Positions 24,051-33,151 of a stretch of DNA of 64,000 bases are shown piece after piece (the first letter of the stretch is position 1; every line of letters starts with the position of its first letter). Source of the stretch: Pedobacter nanyangensis (GTDB lineage: Bacteria > Bacteroidota > Bacteroidia > Sphingobacteriales > Sphingobacteriaceae); contig NZ_QMHO01000003.1 in assembly GCF_003313505.1 (NCBI RefSeq), positions 310,001-374,000 on the forward strand. The letters run 5' to 3'. A model generated the notes under the pieces. The model saw only the letters and a list, made by a program, of their open reading frames with translations. It searched no databases and was not told the origin of the DNA. A program made the translations under genes and the position numbers.

Positions 24051-26429
24051 TTAACCTGAGCAGCTAATGCAACCTTCTTCCATGGTACAAACCGGGCCAG
24101 AAATAATTTCTTCTGCTGGGTTGTCAATCACTTCTGGAATAACTGCCTCAATGGCCTTACCTGCCTGGTTTTCTACCGTAAACTTAACTGCTTGGGAAGC
24201 TGCTTGCGTACGTAGGTAGTACATTCCTGTTTTCAATCCTTTTTTCCATGCATAAAAGTGCATTGAAGTTAGTTTTGAAGTATTTGGCGCATTGATAAAC
24301 AAGTTTAATGATTGAGACTGGCAAATATACGCCCCTCTATCCGCAGACATGTCAATGATGTTCTTCATCTTAATTTCCCAAACGGTTTTGTACAGTTCTT
24401 TGATATAGTCAGGGATTTCCGGAATGTCTTGAATAGATCCGTTAGCCAAGATGATTCTATCTTTCATTTGAGGGCTCCACAAACCTAAAGCCACCAGGTC
24501 TTTTAACAAGTGTTTGTTTACCACAATAAACTCACCACTTAATACACGACGGGTGTAAATATTTGAAGTATAAGGTTCAAAACACTCGTTATTCCCTAAG
24601 ATTTGAGAAGTTGAAGCGGTTGGCATTGGTGCTACCAATAAAGAATTGTACACGCCTGTTTTTACCACACGTTTGCGTAAAGCATCCCAATCCCAACGGT
24701 TGCTCTCTGGGGTAACGTTCCACAAGTCGAACTGGAATTTACCTTTTGACAATGGAGAGCCTTTGAAAGTTTTGTATGGGCCATGTTTCTCTGCCAAATC
24801 AGCCGAAGCGGTCATTGCGGCAAAATAGATGGTTTCAAAAATATCCTTGTTCAATTGTTTGGCCGCATCGCTTTCAAATGGATAGCGCATCAAGATAAAG
24901 GCATCAGCCAAACCTTGTACCCCTAAACCAATTGGACGATGACGGAAGTTCGAATTTTCTGCCTCTTTTACCGGGTAGTAGTTATAATCAATGATTTTAT
25001 TCAAGTTCAAGGCAGCTTGATAAGTTACCTCATACAATTTTTGATGATCAAACTCACCATTGATTACGAAACGAGGCAATGCCAACGAAGCTAAATTACA
25101 AACCGCTACTTCGTCTTTAGAAGTGTACTCGATAATCTCGGTACATAAGTTAGAAGACTTGATAGTTCCCAAGTTTTGTTGGTTTGATTTGCTGTTTGCA
25201 GCATCTTTATACAACAAATAAGGGGTACCGGTTTCAATTTGCGAATCTAAAATAGCAAACCAAAGCTCTTGTGCTTTTACTACTTTACGAGCTCTGCCTT
25301 CCTGCTCATATTTAACATACAGCTTGTTGAATTCTTCGCTATGGCAATCTGCTAAACCTGGGGCCTCATCTGGAGAGAACAAGCTCCAATCGCCGTTTTC
25401 TTCTACACGCTGCATGAATAAGTCAGAAATCCAAAGCGCATAGAACAAGTCGCGGGCACGCATTTCCTCTTTACCGTGGTTTTTACGCAAATCCAAGAAT
25501 TCAAAAACATCCGCATGCCAAGGTTCCAAATAAATGGCAAAGGCACCTTTACGTTTACCGCCGCCTTGGTCTACATAACGAGCGGTATCATTAAATACCC
25601 GTAACATTGGCACAATACCATTGCTTGTACCGTTAGTGCCGCCAATATAAGCTCCTGTTGCACGGATATTGTGGATGCTTAGACCAATACCACCTGCGCT
25701 TTGAGAGATTTTAGCGGTTTGCTTTAAGGTATCGTAAATACCTTCAATGCTATCGTCTTGCATGGTTAACAGGAAACATGATGACATTTGAGGCTTTGGT
25801 GTAGCCGCATTGAATAACGTTGGTGTAGCATGTGTAAACCAACGCTCACTCATTAAGTTATAGGTAGCAATAGCGCTTTCAATATCCTCTTTGTGGATAC
25901 CGATAGCCACACGCATAAACAAATGCTGTGGACGTTCTACGATTGCACCGTTAACTTTAAGTAAGTAAGATTTTTCTAATGTTTTGAAACCGAAATAATC
26001 AAAGCCAAAATCTCTGTCGTAAATAATGGTGCTGTCCAAAATTTCCGCATTGTCTTGGATTACTTGCCATACGTCATCAGCAATTAAGGCCGAATCTTTT
26101 CCAGTTTTAGGGTCTATGTATTTATACAATAGTTCCATTGTTTTAGAAAACGACTTCAACGTATTTTTGTGCAAGTTAGAAACGGCAATACGTGAGGCTA
26201 ACAATGCATAGTCAGGATGTTTTGTGGTTAAAGACGCTGCAGTTTCGGCCGCTAAGTTATCCAATTCGGAAGTGGTTACCCCATCGTACAAACCTTCAAT
26301 CACTTTTCTAGCTACATCAATGGGATCTACCAGCTCAGCATTAAAACCATAGCACAGCTTCTCTATCCTAGCTGTAATTTTGTCAAATTTCACCGCTTCT
26401 CTGCGGCCATCTCTTTTTATTACAAACAT
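24051..26429 (-). CDS. nrdA: Ribonucleoside-diphosphate reductase, alpha subunit (class I)
   Basis: The large subunit that reduces ribonucleotides to deoxyribonucleotides. The 792 residues start with an ATP-cone (about 1-90, [17 protein letters not shown]), so dATP feedback is expected. Active-site cysteines are visible at Cys218 (MSSCFLLTM), Cys429 with Asn427 and Glu431 (NLCTE) and Cys444, and the C-terminal redox pair lies in CISCSG at the very end. It follows nrdB on the same strand after 145 bases, the reverse of the common nrdA-nrdB order. Confidence 0.97.
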   Translation of the reverse strand: MFVIKRDGRREAVKFDKITARIEKLCYGFNAELVDPIDVARKVIEGLYDGVTTSELDNLAAETAASLTTKHPDYALLASRIAVSNLHKNTLKSFSKTMELLYKYIDPKTGKDSALIADDVWQVIQDNAEILDSTIIYDRDFGFDYFGFKTLEKSYLLKVNGAIVERPQHLFMRVAIGIHKEDIESAIATYNLMSERWFTHATPTLFNAATPKPQMSSCFLLTMQDDSIEGIYDTLKQTAKISQSAGGIGLSIHNIRATGAYIGGTNGTSNGIVPMLRVFNDTARYVDQGGGKRKGAFAIYLEPWHADVFEFLDLRKNHGKEEMRARDLFYALWISDLFMQRVEENGDWSLFSPDEAPGLADCHSEEFNKLYVKYEQEGRARKVVKAQELWFAILDSQIETGTPYLLYKDAANSKSNQQNLGTIKSSNLCTEIIEYTSKDEVAVCNLASLALPRFVINGEFDHQKLYEVTYQAALNLNKIIDYNYYPVKEAENSNFRHRPIGLGVQGLADAFILMRYPFESDAAKQLNKDIFETIYFAAMTASADLAEKHGPYKTFKGSPLSKGKFQFDLWNVTPESNRWDWDALRKRVVKTGVYNSLLVAPMPTASTSQILGNNECFEPYTSNIYTRRVLSGEFIVVNKHLLKDLVALGLWSPQMKDRIILANGSIQDIPEIPDYIKELYKTVWEIKMKNIIDMSADRGAYICQSQSLNLFINAPNTSKLTSMHFYAWKKGLKTGMYYLRTQAASQAVKFTVENQAGKAIEAVIPEVIDNPAEEIISGPVCTMEEGCISCSG

Positions 26430-26574
26430 CCTTACTAAATTTTATGGTGCATATCTACATAGCGGCACCTGGTTTCAAATTATTTTAATTTTGAATGATA
26501 AAATGATGAATGATTGAATGGAACCTATAGTTTGCAATATTCATTCATTCAAAATTTACTCAATTAATCATTCA

Positions 26575-27546
26575 CTAAAAATCTTCATCTAACGAAAAAG
26601 CTTGTGCTTTATCTTCCGAGGCAGTTAATACGCCACTTTTTTGGTAATCGCCTACACGTTTCTCAAAGAAATTGGTTTTCCCTTGCAATGAAATCATTTC
26701 CATGAAATCAAAAGGGTTGCTAGCGTTATAAATTTTGGCGTAGCCTAATTCTCCCAACCATCTATCGGCAACAAATTCAATGTATTGTTTCATCAAATCT
26801 GCATTCATACCAATTAGCTTAACAGGCAAGGCATCGCTAATAAAATCTTTTTCAATTTCTACCGCATCTTTGATGATGGTATGGACCTGTTGTTCACTAA
26901 GTTTGTTTTGCAACATGCTATACAACAGGCACGCAAATTCGCAGTGTGAACCTTCGTCTCTAGAAATTAGTTCGTTACTAAAGGTTAAACCCGGCATCAA
27001 ACCGCGTTTCTTTAGCCAAAAGATAGAACAAAAGCTACCACTAAAGAAAATACCCTCTACGGCGGCGAATGCGACTAACCGCTCAGCAAAAGTTCCGTTC
27101 TCAATCCAACGCAAGGCCCATTCTGCTTTTTTCTTTACCGCAGGAACGGTTTCAATGGCGTGGAAAAGCCTATCTTTTTCTTCGGGGTCTTTAACGTAGG
27201 TATCAATCAATAAAGCATAGGTTTCAGAATGGATATTCTCCATCATGATCTGGAAACCGTAGTAACAACGTGCCTCAGGAATTTGTACCTCGCTCATGAA
27301 ATTAACCGCCAGGTTTTCGTTCACGATACCATCGCTTGCCGCAAAGAAAGCCAAGATGTGAGAAATGAAATGACGCTCTCCGCTATTGAGGTTCTCCCAA
27401 TGTTTAATATCGTCTGATAAGTCAATCTCCTCTGCCGTCCAAAAGCTGGCTTCGGCTTTTTTGTACATTTCCCAAATAGCTGGAAATTTGATCGGCAATA
27501 ACACAAAACGGTCTTTGTTTTCCTTTAATAATAATTCTTCTTCCAT
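26575..27546 (-). CDS. nrdB: Ribonucleoside-diphosphate reductase, beta subunit
   Basis: The radical-generating di-iron partner of NrdA. I choose the ATG at 27546 ([18 protein letters not shown]), giving 323 residues; an ATG at 27588 would add 14 residues not typical of the family. Metal and radical residues are visible: Asp72 in [10 protein letters not shown], Glu103 and His106 in ENIHSETY and the radical tyrosine Tyr110. The sequence around residues 60-125 is strikingly like the eukaryotic R2 type. The gene lies upstream of nrdA and presumably drives its transcription. Confidence 0.96.
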   Translation of the reverse strand: MEEELLLKENKDRFVLLPIKFPAIWEMYKKAEASFWTAEEIDLSDDIKHWENLNSGERHFISHILAFFAASDGIVNENLAVNFMSEVQIPEARCYYGFQIMMENIHSETYALLIDTYVKDPEEKDRLFHAIETVPAVKKKAEWALRWIENGTFAERLVAFAAVEGIFFSGSFCSIFWLKKRGLMPGLTFSNELISRDEGSHCEFACLLYSMLQNKLSEQQVHTIIKDAVEIEKDFISDALPVKLIGMNADLMKQYIEFVADRWLGELGYAKIYNASNPFDFMEMISLQGKTNFFEKRVGDYQKSGVLTASEDKAQAFSLDEDF

Positions 27547-27921
27547 AAACTCTCTTTTTACGTTGTTAGAAAATGTCTGCTGCAGCATATCATGATATCC
27601 TTTGCCAGTAAAGCCGCCTAACGAACCGTACTTAGTTTATATTAAAAAAATTCAGAATATCTGCTTTTTCAAACGAACTAAATAGCAATCAGTTATAACA
27701 ATAATTAGGGTGCTTTCTATTAAAGAACTTCGTATAACAAATATAAAAGTTAGGGCATTTTTTAGCTTACAAAGTTGTTAACATGCCGCTGATTTTGTGG
27801 GGATTTCCAATCAAAATTCTGTCATAAACAGGGAGTAAAAAAGCTAATTATTTCTTTTTAAGCACTTATGGAATCAAAATGAGTGTTAATAATTTTAAAA
27901 AGAGGTTAAATTCACTGGCTT
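27547..27921 (-). promoter_or_regulatory. Upstream region of nrdB
   Basis: 375 gene-free bases. On the minus strand a TATATTTG box (27738-27745) has TTTG at 27770-27773, spacing 24 bases, somewhat long for the Bacteroidota promoter. No clear NrdR box pair was recognised by eye. The rest is A/T-rich without repeats. Confidence 0.4.
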
Positions 27922-28311
27922 TTACTCCTGCACATAGGAGATTTCCACACGGGCGTAACCCAAGCGATAAATTCCTATTTCCTTGGCGGCGGCCTGCGAA
28001 ATGTCCAGCGCAAATTTTTTGCTGAAAGGCCCCCTATCATTTACCCTTACCTGTACTGATTTACCCGTATGGAGGTTGCGAACGGTAATAATGGTCCCGA
28101 AAGGCAGGGTACGATGTGCCGCCGTAAACTTCTTAGCTCGGTAACGCTCGCCGCTGGTGGTTTTACGCCCTTCAAACTTTTTGGCGTAATAAGTGGTAAA
28201 GATGATTTTCTTAATGGTATCGGGTGCTTTAGATACAATGTCTTGCGCCTGGGCCACAAAAACCAACAGGCTTAAGCATAGTAATAATCTAACAGGTTTA
28301 CAATATCTCAT
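27922..28311 (-). CDS. RlpA-like double-psi beta-barrel protein
   Basis: A 129-residue exported protein: signal peptide (RLLLCLSLLVFVAQAQ) and one double-psi beta-barrel domain at about 38-127. Motifs are TTYYAKKFEGRKTTSGERY, AAHRTLPFGTIITVRNL and NDRGPF with the conserved aspartate, then LDISQAAAKEIG. RlpA proteins are septal or murein-associated and some are lytic transglycosylases that act on naked glycan strands. There is no SPOR domain here, so septal targeting is uncertain. A TATATTTG box lies at 28355-28362 on the minus strand upstream. Confidence 0.85.
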   Translation of the reverse strand: MRYCKPVRLLLCLSLLVFVAQAQDIVSKAPDTIKKIIFTTYYAKKFEGRKTTSGERYRAKKFTAAHRTLPFGTIITVRNLHTGKSVQVRVNDRGPFSKKFALDISQAAAKEIGIYRLGYARVEISYVQE

Positions 28312-28405
28312 TAATACTCTATTTAGATTGTTTCCTTTCCAAAATTGGGGGCAACAAATATAGCAAAACGCTTAATTTATAAAAAGACAGGCGCTCTATA
28401 AAACA

Positions 28406-28435
28406 AAAGCCCCTTCAGGTTAGTGAAGGGGCTTT
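28406..28435 (-). terminator. Terminator of rpsF-rpsR-rplI
   Basis: AAAGCCCCTTC (28406-28416) pairs with GAAGGGGCTTT (28425-28435) over 11 bases. It is 20 bases after the rplI stop on the minus strand. The T-run on that strand is weak (TTTTGTTTTATAG). Confidence 0.85.
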
Positions 28436-28454
28436 ATATTTTTGTAAGCTAAAA

Positions 28455-28898
28455 TTATTCAGCTACTACTTCGAAAGGAACTTTAACTTTAACTTCTTTG
28501 TGCAAGTTCAAGTTAGCGATATATTCACCTAAAGTTTTAGGCTCAGTTTCGAAAGTAATACGACGGCGGTCAACTTCAAAACCTTTAGCTTTTAATGCGT
28601 CGGCCACTTGGATCGTGTTAACCGCACCAAAGATTTTTCCAGTTTCGCCGGCTTTAGCACCGATGCTTAATTTAACATCAGCCAATTTAGCGGCAATACC
28701 TTCAGCGTCTTTCTTAATTTTCTCTTGTTTAAAAGCAGCTTGCTTTAAGTTTTCTGCCAATACTTTTTTTGCCGAAGGGGTTGCTAAAATTGCAAAACCT
28801 TGCGGAATTAAGTAATTACGACCAAAACCAGGCTTTACCACTACGATATCATCTTTTTCACCTAGTGATTTGATATCTTGCTTTAAAATAACTTCCAT
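28455..28898 (-). CDS. rplI: 50S ribosomal protein L9
   Basis: A 147-residue large-subunit protein. The N-terminal domain starts MEVILKQDIKSLGEKDDIVVVKPGFGRNYL, the signature of L9, followed by the long connecting helix (FAILATPSAKKVLAENLKQ...) and the C-terminal rRNA-binding domain ending KVPFEVVAE. Length is standard. It is the third gene of the rpsF-rpsR-rplI operon, ten bases after rpsR. Confidence 0.98.
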   Translation of the reverse strand: MEVILKQDIKSLGEKDDIVVVKPGFGRNYLIPQGFAILATPSAKKVLAENLKQAAFKQEKIKKDAEGIAAKLADVKLSIGAKAGETGKIFGAVNTIQVADALKAKGFEVDRRRITFETEPKTLGEYIANLNLHKEVKVKVPFEVVAE

Positions 28899-28908
28899 TG
28901 CTCAGCTC

Positions 28909-29172
28909 CTATTTTAATTGGTCAGTAACAAAAGGCAATAAACCGATGTGACGTGCACGTTTTACCGCTTGCGACACTTTACGTTGGAACTTCAAAGAAG
29001 TACCAGTTAAACGACGAGGTAAAATTTTACCTTGCTCGTTCACGAATTTCAACAAGAAGTTTGCGTCTTTGTAATCGATATATTTAATACCATTTTTCTT
29101 GAAACGGCAGTATTTTTTTCTGTTATCCTCCACTTTTGGAGCAGTAACATATTGAATTTGATCTCTTGCCAT
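28909..29172 (-). CDS. rpsR: 30S ribosomal protein S18
   Basis: An 87-residue small-subunit protein with the signature [18 protein letters not shown] and [20 protein letters not shown], ending in [17 protein letters not shown] sequence ([18 protein letters not shown]). Its ATG overlaps the rpsF stop as TAATG, coupling production of S6 and S18, which bind each other on 16S rRNA. Confidence 0.98.
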   Translation of the reverse strand: MARDQIQYVTAPKVEDNRKKYCRFKKNGIKYIDYKDANFLLKFVNEQGKILPRRLTGTSLKFQRKVSQAVKRARHIGLLPFVTDQLK

Positions 29173-29531
29173 TACGCTGTAGCCTCCTCTTTCTTAGTTT
29201 TGTTAAAAGCTCCGCTACGTTTTTTCTCGTTGTAGGCAACCGCATGACGGTCTAATCTTACAGTCAAGAAACGCAAAACACGCTCATCGCGTTTTAGCTC
29301 TAGCTCTAACTTGCTTATTAACTCACCTCCAGATTTGTATTCTGTAAGGTGAAAGAATCCGTTTCCTTTCTTTTCGATCGGATACGCTAATTTTCTCAAA
29401 CCCCAATTATCTTCTGCGATAATTTCGGCTCCGCCATCAGTAATGATGCCTTTAAATTTAGCAATTGCCTCTTTTGCAGCATCTTCTGACAACAACGGGG
29501 TAAGAACGATAACAGTTTCGTACTGATTCAT
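29172..29531 (-). CDS. rpsF: 30S ribosomal protein S6
   Basis: A 119-residue protein starting [22 protein letters not shown], with the ferredoxin-like fold and motifs [16 protein letters not shown] and [17 protein letters not shown]. The basic/acidic tail ([15 protein letters not shown]) is usual. First gene of its operon with a near-perfect promoter 48 bases upstream of the ATG. Confidence 0.98.
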   Translation of the reverse strand: MNQYETVIVLTPLLSEDAAKEAIAKFKGIITDGGAEIIAEDNWGLRKLAYPIEKKGNGFFHLTEYKSGGELISKLELELKRDERVLRFLTVRLDRHAVAYNEKKRSGAFNKTKKEEATA

Positions 29532-29578
29532 TGTTGTATTTTAATTATTTTTTAATTTATTCCGCTTAAAACGGGCTG

Positions 29579-29609
29579 CAAATGTAACAATATATTTCTA
29601 TAAATCAAA
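29579..29609 (-). promoter_or_regulatory. Promoter of rpsF-rpsR-rplI
   Basis: On the minus strand TTTG (29606-29609) and TACATTTG (29579-29586) are separated by exactly 19 bases, matching the Bacteroidota primary sigma consensus TTTG-N19-21-TAnnTTTG. Predicted start near 29572, leaving a leader of about 40 bases. Confidence 0.8.
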
Positions 29610-29716
29610 GCGTTGTTTTTAAAAGTACAAGGGCACGCTAAAAACATTTAACTTGTAAGCAACCCGCTTTGGAACCAATGCACACTAAAAAAGCAACGCT
29701 TCTAACCTTTGCTTAA

Positions 29717-30961
29717 TTAAAAAGAATACCCTAGCCCAAATTTATATCTCTCGATAGAGATACGATATGCCGAAAAATAAACATTGGGCATAGGAAGAGA
29801 ATAGCCTAATATTGCACTAAACTTATCTTTATAGGTTATCCCCAAGGAAATTGGGATTGCAACACCAAATGCCTGAAGGGCTACACCACCTTCTTTCACC
29901 GCAGGCTTTAATGATTGATCTATATAGTAAGTAAGTACATTTTTGTAAGTCGAATAGTTTGCTCCTACTCCTGCTGCTGCAAACATTTTTACATCTCCCC
30001 TACTATAATAGTTGTATAAAATTTGAGGAGCAAGTTCTATTGAAAACTGATTAAATTCATGCGTCAAGGGATATTTGTCTTCGGATTTATAAGCTGCCAC
30101 ACTGCTATTGTTCATATAAGCCGATAATGTTGTCCTAAAAACCAATTTGCCTATCGAAGGTTTGAAATAAAAATCTATCCCTCCAAAAAAATGGGGTTTA
30201 TATGAAGCTTTGTTACTTATCGAATTGCCTCGGCTAGTGGAAGAAGAAAAACTAATGGTAGTGGCGGTAGCACCTATACCAAAAAATATACGTGATTTTT
30301 TATAGGCTCCTTTTTCCTCGTTCCCATTAATATCAGCGCCATTCAACAACTTCACCACCTTTAGCAAATCTTTCTCATAATAATCCAAACCTTCTATATT
30401 GATTTTCTCCTGCAAATTGCTGCCAACCAACAAGCTAGAAAGTTGGTTTCTAAACCTGTTCAAGGTGAAAACAACGTCTCCTTTTTCAGTCTGTTTTAAG
30501 TAAATCTCTCTTACCAGCTCGTAAGGTACCCTATCTGAAGCTTCTTGAATATAAAACCGTGTCTTAATTTTATCTGAATATGAATACAAGCTCACTTTAT
30601 CACCTTCATAAATAGCCTTTAAAAATACCTGATCAGTAATGGAAGAAGAATTTATTCCATAGGACAGCTCTGCCGTTTTTACACGGCTCATACTAATCTT
30701 CACTGATGCGCTTTTATAAAGCTCCAGATCATCTATTTTGAAAAAAGAACAGTCAGAAGGCGTAATGCGAGAAAGTTCCCCATTTTCATCTTTAAAATCA
30801 ACTACAGTTGGGTTGGTAGGCCATTCCCTAAAATCAATAAATCCATTTATTTTTTTTGAGGGGCCAATCATCACATACCCTTTTTTAAAATTTACTTGGG
30901 CCAATAAGAGCGTAGGCATAGAGACCAACGCGTAAAACAACAATAGCTGAAGTTTTTTCAT
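29717..30961 (-). CDS. Outer-membrane beta-barrel protein of unknown role
   Basis: A 414-residue exported protein. Signal peptide MKKLQLLLFYALVSMPTLLLAQ is followed by a soluble N-terminal half (about 23-220) that includes GYVMIGPSKKINGFIDFREW and a charged helix (YYEKDLLKVVKLLNG). From about 235 a beta-barrel of alternating strands (FFGIGATATTISFSS, HFFGGIDFYFKPS, FSIELAPQILYNYYS, AFGVAIPISLGITYKD) ends in YKFGLGYSF with a terminal Phe. The architecture is common among unnamed Bacteroidota surface proteins. No signature lets me name a substrate or partner. It seems monocistronic. Confidence 0.75.
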   Translation of the reverse strand: MKKLQLLLFYALVSMPTLLLAQVNFKKGYVMIGPSKKINGFIDFREWPTNPTVVDFKDENGELSRITPSDCSFFKIDDLELYKSASVKISMSRVKTAELSYGINSSSITDQVFLKAIYEGDKVSLYSYSDKIKTRFYIQEASDRVPYELVREIYLKQTEKGDVVFTLNRFRNQLSSLLVGSNLQEKINIEGLDYYEKDLLKVVKLLNGADINGNEEKGAYKKSRIFFGIGATATTISFSSSTSRGNSISNKASYKPHFFGGIDFYFKPSIGKLVFRTTLSAYMNNSSVAAYKSEDKYPLTHEFNQFSIELAPQILYNYYSRGDVKMFAAAGVGANYSTYKNVLTYYIDQSLKPAVKEGGVALQAFGVAIPISLGITYKDKFSAILGYSLPMPNVYFSAYRISIERYKFGLGYSF

Positions 30962-31206
30962 TTAATCTAATTATTTAATATTATCAAGTTATTACATCAT
31001 CTGAAGCTACCGCTTCTAAAGGCTGTTGCCCATCTGAAAATATTAAAGCATTAGATTTGGATCATTACTGATCCATCGCAAAAATCTCGAGAACTGGCCG
31101 ACGAGAAACAGCCAGTATTAGTATTTTATTACGTTAACATTTAGATGAAAAACAATTGCATAGATATAGATTTTTTTGCAAAACCGCACCAGAAATTCAA
31201 AAAAAA

Positions 31207-31234
31207 AAAGCACCTCCCCTTGGGGCGGTGCTTT
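31207..31234 (-). terminator. Terminator of the 196-residue periplasmic protein gene
   Basis: AAAGCACCTCCCC and GGGGCGGTGCTTT pair over 13 positions with one mismatch and a TT loop. A long A-run on the + strand side gives T's after the hairpin on the minus strand. The gene stop is 23 bases away. Confidence 0.9.
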
Positions 31235-31256
31235 ACTTATCAGAGTATATAGTTGT

Positions 31257-31847
31257 TTAAAGCTTGATGGTTTCTGAGAACTCCTGATTGCCAGTTCTCA
31301 CCACAAAGGTAAGCTGTCTTGAAGGCGTTTTGCTTACATCGTATTTCTTAATCACTTTTGCTTCGCTAGTATAAACATCTTCATGAAGTTTTTCATTAAA
31401 CTCATTGTAGATATCTACTTCCACCTGACCATCGGCCACACCGTTTAGGTCAAGCGTTACCATATGGTCTTCTTTTGCCAAACTTGGTCTCTTAACCACT
31501 TTAACTACCGGGGCCGCCACTATTGCGCTATCAGCGGTAATGTTGATTTGGTAGGTCATGGTTTTTAAAGGCGACTCCATTTTAAGGGTGTAAAGTCCCA
31601 CTGGCAAAGCGCTTAGATCGTAAGTTTTGAACTTGTTGCCCACCGTTTTTAACCTTTGCTCGTAAAGCACCTCGCTGTTTTCCGAGTATAAGGTAAGGTC
31701 GATATGCTGTGATTCGTTGGTGGCAAAGCTCACCCATTTGTTGTTTTCTTTCGCTACTTTAACTAAAAGCTCCATATCATCGGCTTTGGCTACGTTAACC
31801 ATTAAAACCGAAAGGATTACTAAACTAAATCTGAATAAATTTTTCAT
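31257..31847 (-). CDS. Secreted protein with two related beta-sandwich modules
   Basis: A 196-residue protein with a signal peptide (MKNLFRFSLVILSVLMVNVAKA). Two modules follow, about 37-103 and 128-196, each with a strand, LxLYSENSEVLYEQRL / VDIYNEFNEKLHEDVY, then YDLSALPVGLYTL / YDVSKTPSRQLTF. The modules resemble the Ig-like fold of DUF3244 or sorting-domain proteins, but no catalytic residues or sorting signal are evident. I infer an internal duplication. Minus-strand TAAATTTG (31888-31895) is a likely -7 element. Function unknown. Confidence 0.75.
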   Translation of the reverse strand: MKNLFRFSLVILSVLMVNVAKADDMELLVKVAKENNKWVSFATNESQHIDLTLYSENSEVLYEQRLKTVGNKFKTYDLSALPVGLYTLKMESPLKTMTYQINITADSAIVAAPVVKVVKRPSLAKEDHMVTLDLNGVADGQVEVDIYNEFNEKLHEDVYTSEAKVIKKYDVSKTPSRQLTFVVRTGNQEFSETIKL

Positions 31848-32021
31848 TGCTGATTTATTTAAATTGTTAACACTTATTTAACAAGAGCAAATTTAGTTAG
31901 CAATCAGTCGTTTATTATATTTCATATTTCCCAGTATATATGCTATTTTAACATTATATTTGAAACAAATACACAAAAAAATCAAAAACACATATATTTT
32001 GGTTAATTTGGCTCAACAAAT

Positions 32022-32891
32022 ATGAAAAAGATCAAACCAAGTTTCGAAGTTATTGAACCCTCGTTTGGGAGTTCCTTTTATTATTCGAAATACCTACAGA
32101 ACACCAATAACAAAGCGCATGTTTGGCATTACCATCCAGAGGTAGAAATGGTTTTTGTAAACGGCGGCTCCGGAAAAAGGCAAATTGGCAGCCACATTTC
32201 CTACTATACGGATGGTGACTTGATATTGATTGGCAGCAATTTGCCGCATTGTGGATTTACGGACGAAACCACGGGCAACACCAATGAAGTGGTGATCCAG
32301 ATGAAACCCGACTTTTTGGGCACCGATTTTTTGGCCCTCAAAGAAACCAAGGGCATTACCACCTTGTTCGAAAAAGCCAAATACGGCATTGCCTTTGGCG
32401 AAGATACCAAAAAACTGGTTGGCCCTATCCTGGAAAAAATGAACAGCTTGTGGCCTTTTGAAAAACTACTGGCCTTATTGGGCGTACTGCGAGAGCTGGA
32501 GCAGGCCTCAGATTATAAATTACTGAATGCCCAAAACTTTTCGTTGGAAATGCAGGCCCAGGACAACGACCGCATCAGCATGATTTTCAACTATGTAAAA
32601 GACCACTTCACCGAAGAGATCAGCCTGGAGCAGGTTGCTGAAATGGCCAGTATGACCGTACCATCTTTTTGTAGGTATTTTAAAAAGATGACCAAAAAAA
32701 CGTTTACTAAGTTTGTGAATGAGTACCGGGTGGTACATGCTTCAAAACTTTTGGCCGAAAAGCGCACCAGCATTGCCAACATCAGTTACGAAAGCGGTTT
32801 CCACAACTTTAGCCACTTCAATAAAATATTTAAGGAGTTTACAGGAAAGAGTGCCTCGCAATATAGAAAGGAGCTGAAGTCTATTATATAA
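32022..32891 (+). CDS. AraC-family transcriptional regulator
   Basis: A 289-residue regulator. The N-terminal cupin-like sensor (about 10-110) has HVWHYHPEVEMVFV and GDLILIGSNLPHCGF. The C-terminal AraC DNA-binding domain (about 188-286) shows both helix-turn-helix units: EISLEQVAEMASMTVPSFCRYFKK and IANISYESGFHNFSHFNKIFK, with the family motif GFHNFSHFNKIFKEFTGKSASQYR. The HxxH-type pair suggests binding of a sugar or metal-dependent ligand, as in RhaR/XylS-like regulators. No target operon is adjacent, although the divergent secreted-protein gene could be one. Confidence 0.9.
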   Translation: MKKIKPSFEVIEPSFGSSFYYSKYLQNTNNKAHVWHYHPEVEMVFVNGGSGKRQIGSHISYYTDGDLILIGSNLPHCGFTDETTGNTNEVVIQMKPDFLGTDFLALKETKGITTLFEKAKYGIAFGEDTKKLVGPILEKMNSLWPFEKLLALLGVLRELEQASDYKLLNAQNFSLEMQAQDNDRISMIFNYVKDHFTEEISLEQVAEMASMTVPSFCRYFKKMTKKTFTKFVNEYRVVHASKLLAEKRTSIANISYESGFHNFSHFNKIFKEFTGKSASQYRKELKSII

Positions 32892-32899
32892 GTATATAG

Positions 32900-32934
32900 T
32901 TGGCAGTTTTCAATTGGCGGTTGGCAGTTTTCAG
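32900..32934. repeat. Short 21-base-period direct repeat
   Basis: GTTGGCAGTTTTCA occurs at 32900-32913 and 32921-32934. Downstream, ACCCAATT...AATTGGGT (about 32981-33018) forms an inverted repeat containing TCCTGAG, a half of the REP-like family. Both lie in the gap between the AraC gene and dnaX. Confidence 0.6.
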
Positions 32935-33151
32935 TTGCCAAAATACGGTGGCTTTGTTAAATAAACCCGACTGACAGCGGTACCCAATTATCCTGAGTTT
33001 ATCGAAGGGAATTGGGTTTAGCAAAAGGCGGGGCCAAAATTGCCGATATGTTTTGTCCGCTCATTTTCAAAAAAGCAGTTTAGCTTACCAACTTTTCAAC
33101 ATTCAAACTTTTCAACTCTGCAACAATCAAAATTTTGCTATTTTCGTGGCA

